A stretch of DNA of 64,000 nucleotides from assembly GCA_020054205.1 (NCBI GenBank), contig JAGVLS010000016.1:62001-126000 (forward strand), written 5' to 3'. Position 1 is the first letter of the stretch; every line of letters begins with the position of its first letter. Shown here piece by piece: positions 8,139 through 16,916 of the stretch. The translations under genes and the position numbers were made by a program. This DNA is from Candidatus Obscuribacterales bacterium (GTDB lineage: Bacteria > Cyanobacteriota > Vampirovibrionia > Obscuribacterales > Obscuribacteraceae). The notes beneath the pieces are model-generated. The model was not told the origin of the DNA, did no database searches, and saw only the letters and a program-made list of their open reading frames with translations.

Positions 8139-8924
8139 ATGTCATTTAGTGAAGAACTAGAATTTGCTCTTTCAATTACCAAGCAAGCCGGTGAAATTGC
8201 TTTGTCTTATTTCCATGCCGATATTGCTATTTCCAAGAAAAGTGACAATTCTTTGGTAACAGAAGCCGATAAACTTTGCGAACAATTGATTCGTCGTTCA
8301 ATCATGAAAGATTTTCCCGCCGATAGCATCCTTGGTGAAGAAGAAGGCGAAACTTCTGGCAAAGGTAATAAACAGAATACAAAAAGCCGTAAATGGATAA
8401 TTGATCCTATTGATGGCACTTATAATTTTGCCCGCCAAATACCCATATTTGCCACTTTATTAGCGCTAGAAGAAGACAATGAAGTAGTAATGGGCGTAAT
8501 CCATAATCCAGCTGTAAAAGAAACTCTATATGCCGAAGTTGGCAAAGGTGCTTTTAGAAATGGAGAGGCTATTCATGTTTCTCAAATAGCAAAAATTGAA
8601 GAATCACAATTTGTCTTTGGTGGAGCAAATCGCATATTGGAAGAAGGATTCTGGGAAGGTTTTCAACAGTTACTAAAAGCCACAAACAGGCAACGCTCTT
8701 TCGGTGATTACCTTAACTTTGCTTATGTCTTTACTGGACAAGCTGAAGCTGTTTTAGAAATTGGTGTCCATCCATGGGATTTGGCACCAATGAAAATCAT
8801 TGCCCAAGAAGCAGGTGGGCGTTATTTTGATCTCAAGGGTGGGGAATCAATATATACAGGTAATTGTTTGATTACTAATTCATTCTTATATGATGACTTC
8901 CACCGTCTCATAACTGACATATAA
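8139..8924 (+). CDS. Inositol monophosphatase-family phosphatase (SuhB/HisN-like)
   Basis: 261 residues, the usual length of the family. All metal-binding motifs of the Li-sensitive Mg-dependent phosphatases are present: Glu67-69 in LGEEEGE, IDPIDGT at 88-94 with NF following, and WDLAP (Asp214) followed by an AGG turn. Family members remove phosphate from inositol-1-phosphate, histidinol phosphate, or act as fructose-1,6-bisphosphatase or 3'-phosphoadenosine phosphatase; sequence alone does not decide among these here. It starts 23 bases after the preceding hairpin and is followed 35 bases later by a sensor kinase gene, so both may share one transcript. A GGAAAA precedes the ATG. Confidence 0.85.
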   Translation: MSFSEELEFALSITKQAGEIALSYFHADIAISKKSDNSLVTEADKLCEQLIRRSIMKDFPADSILGEEEGETSGKGNKQNTKSRKWIIDPIDGTYNFARQIPIFATLLALEEDNEVVMGVIHNPAVKETLYAEVGKGAFRNGEAIHVSQIAKIEESQFVFGGANRILEEGFWEGFQQLLKATNRQRSFGDYLNFAYVFTGQAEAVLEIGVHPWDLAPMKIIAQEAGGRYFDLKGGESIYTGNCLITNSFLYDDFHRLITDI

Positions 8925-8958
8925 TAATAATGACAATTGTTTTGGTAACCTTTAAACC

Positions 8959-10095
8959 ATGAACAAATCTAGTTCAGTGCGGATACGTATGATGCTGTTT
9001 ATGACAATAAGCAGCATTTTGCCAATCGTTATTTGTCATGTTGTAGTTTCAACTATCAATGGATTCAAGTTTGTCGATTTACTTTGGTATATTCCATTAT
9101 TAGTTATTCTTGCCATCTTAAATTGGTTTTTGTCTGGCATTGTTTTAGCGCCACTTGCTGATTTACTTTCATCTACTACAAAACTTGCTGCTATGGATAT
9201 CAGACAACGTCTCGATATAGATCCTTATGAGCCAGAAGAAACCTTAGAGCTAAGAAAGTCTTTTAATAGGCTATTAAACCGCCTGGAAGAATCGCTCAAT
9301 ATTCAGTGTCAATTTGTGGCTGACGCTAGCCATGAATTAAGAACACCACTTACTTCTATTCAAGGCTATACAAAATTATTACAACGCCGTGGTGGCACAA
9401 TTGATAAACAATTATTGATTGAAGCATTGCAAACAATTTCTGATGAATCTGGACGTCTAATTAGACTGGTCTCTGATCTTTTACAATTAGCTAGAGCAGA
9501 TGCTGGACAAGCAATCATTGCTCAAAGAGAAATTATTGATATGCGCGATGTTCTAAAAACTGTCGAAGATACCGTAACAATGATTGCTCCTGAGCAAATT
9601 GATATTCAATTTATTATGCCAACACACCCAGTACTAGTATTAGCTGATTCCGATAAGTTAAAACAAGTATTTCTCAACATAACAAATAATGCTATTAAAG
9701 CAACACAAAGCGGTGGTAAAGTCACTGTCACACTTAGATCAAGTAATCAACAAGCAATTGTGAGAGTCATTGATACTGGTATCGGTATTGCTCCTGCTGA
9801 TCAACAACGAATATTTGATCGCTTCTATCGCGTAGAAAGATCTCGTACACGTAGCCGCTTATATGGTGGCGGTACTGGCTTGGGGCTTGCTATTGCTCTC
9901 ACCATATTAAAAGCACATGGTGGCAAAATTGAATTAGAAAGCGAATTAAATAAAGGCTCTACCTTTACAGTTAGGTTGCCTGTAGCGACACTGGAAGACG
10001 ATAATATTAGCGAATCGGCAAGCAATGAGCCGGCAGTAATAGCCGAAGGTGCTATCGCTACTAGCAACAACGTTAATGTTCTACAAGATAATTAG
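8959..10095 (+). CDS. Membrane sensor histidine kinase without adjacent response regulator
   Basis: 378 residues. Two membrane segments (about 12-31 and 41-63) leave almost no periplasmic loop, so there is no extracellular sensor domain. A HAMP linker (about 64-115) leads to the HisKA dimerisation domain with phospho-acceptor His125 in DASHELRTPL. The HATPase domain shows the N box (NITNNAIKAT), the G1 box (DTGIGI) and G2 (GGGTGLGLAI). The C-terminal 35 residues are a disordered tail. With only nine residues between the membrane segments the signal is probably sensed in or through the membrane. No response regulator gene is next to it; the partner must be elsewhere. Family call is firm, signal unknown. 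Confidence 0.9.
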   Translation: MNKSSSVRIRMMLFMTISSILPIVICHVVVSTINGFKFVDLLWYIPLLVILAILNWFLSGIVLAPLADLLSSTTKLAAMDIRQRLDIDPYEPEETLELRKSFNRLLNRLEESLNIQCQFVADASHELRTPLTSIQGYTKLLQRRGGTIDKQLLIEALQTISDESGRLIRLVSDLLQLARADAGQAIIAQREIIDMRDVLKTVEDTVTMIAPEQIDIQFIMPTHPVLVLADSDKLKQVFLNITNNAIKATQSGGKVTVTLRSSNQQAIVRVIDTGIGIAPADQQRIFDRFYRVERSRTRSRLYGGGTGLGLAIALTILKAHGGKIELESELNKGSTFTVRLPVATLEDDNISESASNEPAVIAEGAIATSNNVNVLQDN

Positions 10096-10109
10096 GTCAA
10101 TATATCAGC

Positions 10110-10136
10110 AGTCTTATTAGTAAGACTATGCCTTTT
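10110..10136 (+). terminator. Hairpin between the kinase gene and rplY
   Basis: AGTCTTA-TTAG-TAAGACT is a perfect 7-bp stem (10110-10127) just past the kinase stop, followed by ATGCC and five T residues. It also covers the stop codon of the convergent rplY gene. Likely ends the plus-strand transcript; the T-run is displaced by five bases, so moderate confidence. Confidence 0.45.
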
Positions 10137-10812
10137 TAGCAGGCTCTGCTTTTTTAGCAGCATCAGCAGGCGCTGCCTTTTTGTCACCAGCAGGAGCAGC
10201 TTCAGCAGCACCTTCGGCAGCAGCTTCAGCGCCTTCAGCAGCAGCAACAGGTGCTTCCTCAACAACCTTACGTGGAGTAATTACCCGCACAATAATTTCT
10301 TCTGATGGATTTAAAATTTCTATCTTGTCAGATACTTTCAAATCAGCAAAATGGATTCCAGTATCAATTTCAACTATGGCACTAACATCAATTTCAATAA
10401 AGTCTGGAATATCAGCTGGGAAACATTCAACTTCTGCTTCTTGATGCAATTCCACTAATTGTCCACCCATAGTCACAGCTGGTGATGTGCCAACAAATTT
10501 AAATGGCACGTTAACAGTCAGCTTACGATCAGAGGCAATTCTATAAAACTCAATATTTAAAATTTCACGTGCTGTAAATTTACGTTGAACGTGACGAATA
10601 ATTGTACTGATTGGCTTATCTGACGAATCAACCAAGTCAATAATGTGAGAATAAGCAGAAGGAGGTAATTTGGAAAATTCCTTGGCATCAACCTGAAAAC
10701 TTTGAGAATCAACACCAGGACCGTATATAGTTGCTGGAATTTTCCCAGCTTTACGGAGCTGATTAGGTTTTATAGCTTCTTTTTTCTCAAGCTTGAGCTT
10801 GAACTTTTCCAT
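10126..10812 (-). CDS. rplY: 50S ribosomal protein L25 (TL5/Ctc type) with Ala/Lys-rich tail
   Basis: 228 residues. The N-terminal ~90 residues (LKLEKKEAIKPNQLRKAGKIPATIYGPG) are the 5S rRNA-binding L25 domain, and the next ~95 residues (FKFVGTSPAVTMGGQLV, VECFPADIPDFIEIDVS) form the beta-rich TL5 C-terminal domain, so it is the long Ctc form. After residue 185 the chain becomes a disordered tail of Ala, Glu, Pro and Lys (repeats of AAEGA and KKA), longer than usual. The start is fixed by AAGGGG upstream. It lies 60 bp downstream of tRNA-Gln on the same strand and may be read from the same strong promoter. Confidence 0.93.
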   Translation of the reverse strand: MEKFKLKLEKKEAIKPNQLRKAGKIPATIYGPGVDSQSFQVDAKEFSKLPPSAYSHIIDLVDSSDKPISTIIRHVQRKFTAREILNIEFYRIASDRKLTVNVPFKFVGTSPAVTMGGQLVELHQEAEVECFPADIPDFIEIDVSAIVEIDTGIHFADLKVSDKIEILNPSEEIIVRVITPRKVVEEAPVAAAEGAEAAAEGAAEAAPAGDKKAAPADAAKKAEPAKKA

Positions 10813-10872
10813 GATTTAACCCCTTAATACAACGTTTAATTTGGCTTAAGATCCCTATCTTAGCGTCCAAGC

Positions 10873-10944
10873 CTGGGGCGCAAGGATTCGAACCTCGGAA
10901 TGCCTGGATCAAAACCAGGTGCCTTACCACTTGGCGACGCCCCA
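10873..10944 (-). tRNA. tRNA-Gln (anticodon UUG)
   Basis: A full cloverleaf can be folded: acceptor TGGGGCG/CGCCCCA, D arm, anticodon stem CCTGG/CCAGG with loop TTTTGAT giving anticodon TTG, and the T arm with GGTTCGAATCC. The discriminator base is G, as in other tRNA-Gln. The 3' CCA is not encoded and must be added by a nucleotidyltransferase. 72 bases. Confidence 0.96.
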
Positions 10945-10960
10945 ATGCGCACAATACACG

Positions 10961-10990
10961 ATTCTATTGAACTTCAGGGCCCATTGTCAA
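10961..10990 (-). promoter_or_regulatory. Sigma-70-type promoter of tRNA-Gln (and possibly rplY)
   Basis: Read on the minus strand, TTGACA (perfect -35) is followed after 18 bases by TAGAAT (5 of 6 to TATAAT). The -10 ends 16 bases before the mature tRNA 5' end, the expected distance for a short leader removed by RNase P. The best promoter match seen in the window. Confidence 0.72.
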
Positions 10991-11034
10991 ATATATCGTA
11001 AAGACAAGCTTCTCAGTAATTTTTACTAAATTAT

Positions 11035-11559
11035 TTAAGGCTGAATTAAGGGGGTATTATCTTCGTCTTTCTTTGTCTGATTAGCACTTATGCAACCAAA
11101 TAGCCATGCTCTGTAAATTACATAGATACTTCCAGCCCCACCAAATAAAGCTACCAAAACTAAAAGCACGGCAACAAAACATATTCCATGAGTTATTGAG
11201 TTCAAGCAATAAGAAAGTCCCATAAATGCAAGGCAAGCAAACAAAGACCAAACAATAAAATTCAAAGAATATGCTAGCCATTTAGTCGCCCCAGAGGCAT
11301 TCATCATGAATTTTCTACTTTCAAGGATTGCAATTATAATTGCAAAACTAGCTAGTGTAACTAAAACTAGATTGAAAATATTATTTGTACCGTCTATAGG
11401 CAAGCCAGGTGTTAAGGTTCTGTTTATAGCTCTTAAAAGTGGCATTGATGAAACAGCAATAGAACATACTACTTTTACAATACGCTTTCTCTGTTCATAA
11501 GCTAAGCTTGCTGGAAATTTTTTTTGTTTTTCAGAGACAGGATATTGCTCGTCGCTCAA
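11035..11559 (-). CDS. Hypothetical membrane protein, four predicted TM helices
   Basis: 174 residues, not recognised. After a charged cytoplasmic N-terminus (MSDEQYPVSEKQKK) hydrophobic stretches lie at about 32-45 (weak), 62-80, 93-115 and 122-150, with a polar C-terminal tail. No catalytic motif. It stands alone upstream of the tRNA and 113 bp from the next gene. Codon use looks like that of its neighbours. Only a membrane location can be claimed. Confidence 0.7.
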   Translation of the reverse strand: MSDEQYPVSEKQKKFPASLAYEQRKRIVKVVCSIAVSSMPLLRAINRTLTPGLPIDGTNNIFNLVLVTLASFAIIIAILESRKFMMNASGATKWLAYSLNFIVWSLFACLAFMGLSYCLNSITHGICFVAVLLVLVALFGGAGSIYVIYRAWLFGCISANQTKKDEDNTPLIQP

Positions 11560-11672
11560 CAGATTAATCCTCGAATCATAGCTATTCCTTTTCTGCTATA
11601 CCCGACTCATGCTCAAATTAATTAAATCCAGAACAAAAATACAGCAAATTAAGTATTTCATGAGAATTAGAA

Positions 11673-12017
11673 CTAATATCCACTTTCACCTTCATCAAAC
11701 AAAAGTCTCTCTAACAATAATTCAGCACAATGTTTATATAGTTCATAACGTGGGGAATCATTAACAACATAGACTATTTCTGAGACAAAATAGTCAGAAC
11801 CTAAGCGCTTATTGGCTGATTCAATTCCTTCAATAACAGCACGTTCAATTTCTTTTTCATCTAAAGCACTATGCTCATGCTCCCCAATAGCAGGACGTTG
11901 CACAACCTTTGGTGAAACCACATGCTCTTTTGAAAAAATAAGTCCAAGCATGACATGAGCTGGTCCTGTAATATAAGAAATATAATAATAATCACCCTGT
12001 TTACTAAATTGCGGCAT
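11673..12017 (-). CDS. Hypothetical protein downstream of recN
   Basis: 114 residues, not recognised. An N-terminal beta-type stretch (GDYYYISYITGPAHVMLGLIF) is followed by an amphipathic helix (LDEKEIERAVIEGIESANKRLG) and a second strand-helix unit (VSEIVYVVNDSP, YELYKHCAELLLERLL), so a small alpha/beta fold. No signal peptide. It begins 30 bp after the recN stop on the same strand, so it is probably the second gene of a recN transcript. Confidence 0.72.
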   Translation of the reverse strand: MPQFSKQGDYYYISYITGPAHVMLGLIFSKEHVVSPKVVQRPAIGEHEHSALDEKEIERAVIEGIESANKRLGSDYFVSEIVYVVNDSPRYELYKHCAELLLERLLFDEGESGY

Positions 12018-12047
12018 GATCGTATTGCCTCAGCTCAAAATCTAAAT

Positions 12048-13727
12048 CTACTTAATTGGACTATTTGCTTCAAATAAAGATTGGGCAAATAACATTGCTT
12101 CTTGCTTATCATTACCTGATGCCATATGAGCTAGCTCTTTAATGCGTTCTTGTTTATCTAAAGCCATAACTGTAATTTCAGTTTTATTAGCACTTTGTTT
12201 TTTGTTGATTTTAATATGACCATTAGCCACTGAGGCTACAATCGGTTGATGAGTAATGCATAAAATCTGATGAGATTTAGCAAGCTTAGCTAATTTTTGT
12301 GCCATTATTTGCAATATTTTCCCACTTAGGCCAGTATCTATTTCATCAAATACAACTGTTGCTACTTGATCAGCTTGAGCAAAAATAGATTTAACTGCTA
12401 GCATCACGCGAGACAATTCACCACCAGAAGCTATTTTACTTAAAGGCAATAATGGCTGCCCAGGATTTGGCGCAATCAAAAATTCAATTTTATCCATACC
12501 GTTTGGCCCAATATTGGTTGGACTAACAGAAATTTCAAAACGACAATTCGCCATGCCTAATTCAATTAATTCTGCCTCTATAATTTTGCCAAGTTTTTTA
12601 GATAAAGCTTTACGCTTAGAAGACAAATCTTCTGCTACTTTTGTAAGACTTAAACGTGTTTCTGCCAATTCAGAATTTAAAGAATCAAGCGAGCCTTGTG
12701 AATTAGCTAATTTTTCAATTTCGTCTTCCAGTTTTGTTTTCAGTTCAATAGCTTCATTTAGGGTTGGACCATACTTACGTTTTATTTGAGCAAGCTCAGC
12801 CAATCTAGCTTGCAATTGAGATAAACTTTCTGGATCAGTATCAAGACTTTCTTTATAACGACGAATGGATCTTTGCCCTTCTTCTAAAGCGTCTAGACAA
12901 TTATTTATTGTCTCAACAACCGGGGTTAATTTATCATCCAATTCACTTGCTTGTCTTAATGCTAAAGCAGCTTGTTGCACCAATGTAATTGCTGCTGGTA
13001 TTTCATCAGATTCTCCGGATAAACAAACTTGTGCCGTATCAGCTAAGTTTGCTAATTCAACTACATTAGCTAATACCTGACACTGATTACTAATTACTGT
13101 GTCTTCGTTTGCATCATTTAAATTTGCTTCTGTCAATTCATTCAATTGAAAGTTTGCAAAATCCAATTTTTTATTTAGCTCAGCTTCAGACAAAGATAAT
13201 TCATTTACTTTTGTCTCTAAATCATTTACCCGCACATATAAAGTTTTAATTTTTTGCAAAAGTTTTTGATATATATCATCTGCCAAGCCATCTAAAAGTT
13301 CTATTTGTGCTTGTTGTGACATTAGAGTTCTTGCTTCATGCTGAGCATGAACTGTAAGCAGCTGTTGCCGTAAATCACTGATTATTGTCGCATTTGCTAA
13401 AGTGCCATTAATGCGAATTTTTGAACCAGTTTTACTAATTTCCCGGCTAATTGCAAGCGTTGATATTTCCTCATCATAAAGCTCATTAGTTTTCAACCAA
13501 GCAATAATCATTGGGCTTAGACTAAATGTACCTTCAAGAATGGCTTTTTCTTTATTGGCTCTAATTGTACTTGGACCGGCTTTGCCGCCTAATAAGCAGT
13601 TTAAAGCATCAATAATGATTGATTTCCCGGCACCGGTTTCACCAGTGAGTACATTAAGTCCTTGGCTAAAGGCAATCTGAATATGTTCAATTAAAGCAAA
13701 GTCCTTAATCTCTAATTCAATTAGCAT
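12048..13727 (-). CDS. recN: DNA repair protein RecN
   Basis: 559 residues, the normal RecN size. SMC-like layout: Walker A at the N-terminus (GETGAGKSIIIDALNCLLGG, near residue 30), long coiled-coil arms (about 150-350), then the ABC signature SGGELSRVMLA and Walker B VVFDEIDTGLSG near the C-terminus, with the D-loop and the His switch in ITHQP. RecN acts in double-strand break repair, bridging DNA ends before RecA-dependent recombination. The upstream region holds an unusual palindromic alternating purine-pyrimidine element, a possible control site. Confidence 0.95.
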   Translation of the reverse strand: MLIELEIKDFALIEHIQIAFSQGLNVLTGETGAGKSIIIDALNCLLGGKAGPSTIRANKEKAILEGTFSLSPMIIAWLKTNELYDEEISTLAISREISKTGSKIRINGTLANATIISDLRQQLLTVHAQHEARTLMSQQAQIELLDGLADDIYQKLLQKIKTLYVRVNDLETKVNELSLSEAELNKKLDFANFQLNELTEANLNDANEDTVISNQCQVLANVVELANLADTAQVCLSGESDEIPAAITLVQQAALALRQASELDDKLTPVVETINNCLDALEEGQRSIRRYKESLDTDPESLSQLQARLAELAQIKRKYGPTLNEAIELKTKLEDEIEKLANSQGSLDSLNSELAETRLSLTKVAEDLSSKRKALSKKLGKIIEAELIELGMANCRFEISVSPTNIGPNGMDKIEFLIAPNPGQPLLPLSKIASGGELSRVMLAVKSIFAQADQVATVVFDEIDTGLSGKILQIMAQKLAKLAKSHQILCITHQPIVASVANGHIKINKKQSANKTEITVMALDKQERIKELAHMASGNDKQEAMLFAQSLFEANSPIK

Positions 13728-13793
13728 TAGATTTAAACACCTAGTTAAAGCTGGCCACGCTCATATAATAGCTGGATTCTGTATAAGTCAACA

Positions 13794-13830
13794 ACATGCA
13801 TATGCGCACGCATACGTCGCGCATACATAT
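13794..13830. repeat. Alternating purine-pyrimidine tract with inverted repeat, upstream of recN
   Basis: Bases 13794-13817 alternate purine and pyrimidine without a break, then after a single phase flip 13818-13830 alternate again: 37 bases in all, dominated by GC/CA/TA steps. Inside it TATGCGC (13801-13807) and GCGCATA (13819-13825) form a perfect inverted repeat with an 11-base spacer. It lies 67-103 bp upstream of the recN start and 135 bp upstream of the divergent DUF962 gene. Could be a protein-binding operator or a Z-DNA-prone segment. It is not a classical LexA box. Confidence 0.5.
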
Positions 13831-13964
13831 TAAATAGCCAATAATGTGCCTAGCAGCTGAGTATGCCGTTTGTAGTAGTTTGGCTAGTAAAGTGGGTATA
13901 TATATAATATAACTGTGTCCAGAGCAAAATAACAGGTAAATCAGGCATTTAGCCAAGGCATATT

Positions 13965-14300
13965 ATGGAATCTTTTCAAAGTCATCAACGCCATTATCGA
14001 GAGCATCATAAGACTTTAGGCTGCAAAATTACCCATATGATTGGGGTGCCAATGATAGCTTTGTCCATACCTGTTCTTTTTATTCATTGGCAATGGGCAA
14101 TAGCTTTATTTGTGATTGGTTGGATTTTTCAATTTATTGGTCATTATGTATTTGAAAAAAATAAGCCTGTATTTATGAATGATCCACAAAATCCTCTTAC
14201 TTACTTTTCAGCTATATTTTTTGTGGCAGATGAATGGTGGCATATGTTAACAGGTAAGCCTGCCAACCCAACTAGTCAAATAGACGAACAAAGCAAATAA
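13965..14300 (+). CDS. Mpo1-like (DUF962) membrane protein
   Basis: 111 residues. SHQRHYREHHKTLGCKITHMIGVPM at the N-terminus and GWIFQFIGHYVFEKNKP in the middle are the hallmarks of the DUF962/Mpo1 family, with conserved His in the first block and in IGHYVFE. Two or three membrane segments (about 28-46, 48-66, 84-95). In yeast Mpo1 is an Fe(II)-dependent dioxygenase acting on 2-hydroxy fatty acids; the bacterial role is not established. The gene is single, divergent from recN and convergent with the response regulator gene (11-bp gap). Confidence 0.85.
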   Translation: MESFQSHQRHYREHHKTLGCKITHMIGVPMIALSIPVLFIHWQWAIALFVIGWIFQFIGHYVFEKNKPVFMNDPQNPLTYFSAIFFVADEWWHMLTGKPANPTSQIDEQSK

Positions 14301-14311
14301 TTTTTTAAATA

Positions 14312-14992
14312 CTAATTTTTCGGCGGTACAAATTTATAGCCTAGCCCATGCACAGTTTGAATTAGCTGATGGCTTTCTTTGTCTTCTATCTTTTTACGTA
14401 ATCTTTTTATACAAGTAAATATGGCATCATTTGAAACTTCTTTATCGCTTTTCCATACACGACAGAGTAATGCTTCAGCACTAAATACATCATATGGATG
14501 TCGCATCAAAAATTCCAACAGATCAAATTCTTTAGGTATCAAACGAATCTCGTTGCCATCCTTTTTTACTATACGACTACTTGGATCTAAAGTAAGATTA
14601 CCAAATTGCAAAATCTCTTCTCTACCTTCTGGAACACGTCGCAAAAGGGCTTTCACACGAGCAGATAATTCATCTAAATCAAAAGGTTTCGTTAAATAAT
14701 CGTCAGCACCACAATCCAATCCTGTAACTTTTTCTTGTGTGGTTTTCTTGCCGGTAAGCATAAGCACCGGTGCGGTACCACCGCCTGCCCGAAAAGTTTT
14801 GCATACATCAATACCCGATGCAAGGGGTAATTGCCAATCCAAAACAATCATGTCGAATTCATAAAATTTCAATAAATCCATAGCTAAACTGCCGTCACCG
14901 GCGGTTTCAACGACATAATGTTCTGATTTCAGCCACTCTTCAACAGAATCTCTTAAATCTTTGTCGTCTTCCACTATCAATATTTTATGCAT
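14312..14992 (-). CDS. OmpR/PhoB-family response regulator
   Basis: 226 residues. Receiver domain (1-115) with acidic pocket VEDD, phospho-acceptor Asp52 (VLDWQLP), the switch Thr in MLTGKK and Lys in DYLTKPFD. The C-terminal winged helix ends in the typical LIQTVHGLGYKF. The start is the ATG at 14992, preceded by GGAG and overlapping the last codons of the kinase gene (ATGCATAA, 8-bp overlap), so the pair is translationally coupled. An ATG at 15025 would add 11 residues inside the kinase gene and is not preferred. It should be phosphorylated by the adjacent kinase and bind direct repeats; a candidate repeat pair lies at 16917-16936. Confidence 0.93.
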   Translation of the reverse strand: MHKILIVEDDKDLRDSVEEWLKSEHYVVETAGDGSLAMDLLKFYEFDMIVLDWQLPLASGIDVCKTFRAGGGTAPVLMLTGKKTTQEKVTGLDCGADDYLTKPFDLDELSARVKALLRRVPEGREEILQFGNLTLDPSSRIVKKDGNEIRLIPKEFDLLEFLMRHPYDVFSAEALLCRVWKSDKEVSNDAIFTCIKRLRKKIEDKESHQLIQTVHGLGYKFVPPKN

Positions 14993-16868
14993 TGATTTTC
15001 TCCGATTTATCTTGCAATTCAACACTTTCTTCCAGCCTGCCTATTAGGTCTTTTGGCATGTTTTGTGCTGGTATCCAAAACCAAAAAGTACTACCTTCAC
15101 CATTTTCACTGTCGACACCAATTTTGCCACCATGACTTTCAATAATTTGTTTGCAAATTGGCAATCCAAGACCTGTACCAGCCTTTCGTTTACCATCGGC
15201 AGACTCTACCTGCTTAAATCTCTCGAAAATAATTTCTTTGTGAGAAGAAGGCACTCCTCTACCTTGGTCAATAACTTTTACCCAAACATTATTGTCAATT
15301 TGTTCGGAATTTATTTTGACAATTCCCCCTTTCGGAGAGAATTTAATAGCATTGGCTAGCAAATTTATAATTACTTGAATCAATCTATCTTCGTCCGCTA
15401 CCGCTTGTGATTCACTTGCTACAAGCTCGAGTTTGATATTTTGATCTAAAGCATATTGTTCTAATTCTTGTAGAGAACGTTCCAAAACTTGTTTTATTTG
15501 CAAAGACTCTTTATTCAATTGCATTTGTCCAGATTCTAATTTCTCAATGTCTAACAAATCATTAATAAGCGCAACTAAACGATCAAGGTTTCTAGTTACA
15601 ACATCAAGTCTTTCATTAGCCTTTCCTGGCAATACTCCAAATGTGCCTTTAGCTAATAATTTTACTGTTGCCAATACTGAAGTAAGTGGTGTCCTCATAT
15701 CATGGCTTACCATAGCCATAAATTCTTGTTTTAAGCGTTCTAACTCTTTGCGATTGGTTATATCGTGGGCTACACAAAACAAGGTCTTTTCTTCAGACGA
15801 CCAGTGAGTTGACCATAACATATCAACTAAAGAACCATCTTTACATTTTATCCGATTTTCAAACGAAATGTTGGTATCATTACCTGCATTAACTATAGCT
15901 TGTCTAGTTTTTTCTTTATCCTCTAAGTCAACAATGTCCAATAGTGATTTGCCAATAAGTTCATTGAATGCATATCCCCAGACAGAAAGTGAAGCTGGGT
16001 TTAATTTACCAAATTGTCCATTGCTATCTAGTGAACAAATTACTTCACTAGCATTTTGGATAATAGCTCTTTCTTTTTGCGCTGCTTCTTTAAGAGCTTG
16101 TGCCATATCATGAAATACATGATCTAATTGAGCAATTTCAGCAACACCTGATTGCTCTGGATTTAAAGGCCTATCTTCCACTAGTCTTTTTGTATTATCA
16201 GTCATGATTGTCAGTCTATTGGTAATTTGCCGAGCAAAAAATCCAGCCAATGCAAATGCCATAGCAATATTTGCTATAAGTCCAATCACCAGTGCTAGCC
16301 CTTGTTGTTTACGTAATTGTTTTTGTTTTTCTGGCGAAGTAGTTTCAATTGTTTGCGCTTCTTTAACAAATCGTGGCAACCAATTAGCAAATTTTTCACC
16401 AAATTTTTCAATATAATCACGATGCCTTTGTATGGTATAAAAAGACGCAATACTAGGGCGTCCGTCCATTAATTTAGCTACTTTATCTAAGCGTTTGCAC
16501 ACGTCATATATATCTGGCTTTATTTCATCAAGCAATTTTTCTTCTTTAGGATGATTCTTCACTACAGCATCTGCTCTCTCAATAGCTGCTGGAATTTTAC
16601 TTAAAGCTTCCTGAAAATTGTCTTTATGTTCTTGGCTATACCCCTCTGTCAAATAAGTGGACAAATTAAAACCTGCACTATAGGCAAGCTTGTATAAATT
16701 ATCAGTAACTTGCAAAAGCTCTTTAGCATGAACTTCTCGCATCTTTTCTACATCGGCTTGCCACAACAAATAAGCTAACCAGCCCACAAATACAACTTGT
16801 AATAGTATTGGCACTATTACAATTATTATGCCAATTTGTGAGATTTTAAGGTTTAACTTTATGGGCAT
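14985..16868 (-). CDS. Hybrid-free sensor histidine kinase with periplasmic helical domain and PAS domain
   Basis: 627 residues. TM1 (about 10-36), a ~150-residue helical periplasmic sensor (37-188), TM2 (about 190-212), a HAMP-like segment (213-265), a PAS domain (265-375, ending CVAHDITNRKELE), HisKA with phospho-acceptor His389 in MVSHDMRTPL, and HATPase with NLLANAIKFS, DQGRGVP and GTGLGLPI. The order matches cell-envelope sensors of the PhoR/ResE/VicK type. The ATG at 16868 is forced, because TM1 begins ten residues later. It follows a hairpin and six T residues with no space for an independent leader, which is unusual and suggests control by read-through (see the terminator feature). 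Confidence 0.93.
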   Translation of the reverse strand: MPIKLNLKISQIGIIIVIVPILLQVVFVGWLAYLLWQADVEKMREVHAKELLQVTDNLYKLAYSAGFNLSTYLTEGYSQEHKDNFQEALSKIPAAIERADAVVKNHPKEEKLLDEIKPDIYDVCKRLDKVAKLMDGRPSIASFYTIQRHRDYIEKFGEKFANWLPRFVKEAQTIETTSPEKQKQLRKQQGLALVIGLIANIAMAFALAGFFARQITNRLTIMTDNTKRLVEDRPLNPEQSGVAEIAQLDHVFHDMAQALKEAAQKERAIIQNASEVICSLDSNGQFGKLNPASLSVWGYAFNELIGKSLLDIVDLEDKEKTRQAIVNAGNDTNISFENRIKCKDGSLVDMLWSTHWSSEEKTLFCVAHDITNRKELERLKQEFMAMVSHDMRTPLTSVLATVKLLAKGTFGVLPGKANERLDVVTRNLDRLVALINDLLDIEKLESGQMQLNKESLQIKQVLERSLQELEQYALDQNIKLELVASESQAVADEDRLIQVIINLLANAIKFSPKGGIVKINSEQIDNNVWVKVIDQGRGVPSSHKEIIFERFKQVESADGKRKAGTGLGLPICKQIIESHGGKIGVDSENGEGSTFWFWIPAQNMPKDLIGRLEESVELQDKSEKINA

Positions 16869-16904
16869 AAAAAACCTATAGGGTATTAATTTTGTACCCT
16901 ATAG
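16869..16904 (-). terminator. Terminator/attenuator hairpin abutting the kinase start codon
   Basis: On the minus strand a perfect 10-bp stem (CTATAGGGTA / TACCCTATAG, loop of 9) is followed by G and six T residues, and the next base is the A of the kinase ATG. It has the form of an intrinsic terminator for the upstream operon. The only Shine-Dalgarno-like bases for the kinase (TAGG) lie in the 3' arm of the stem, so the fold would also hide the ribosome site. Confidence 0.75.
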
Positions 16905-16916
16905 ATTCAGACATTA

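Noticed and set aside
10181..10444. Alanine/serine-rich plus-strand frame opposite rplY
   Set aside because: Explained by the Ala-rich tail codons of L25 read on the other strand.
13741..13956. 71-codon minus-strand frame upstream of recN
   Set aside because: It lies over the alternating purine-pyrimidine tract, has no ribosome site and no protein-like composition.
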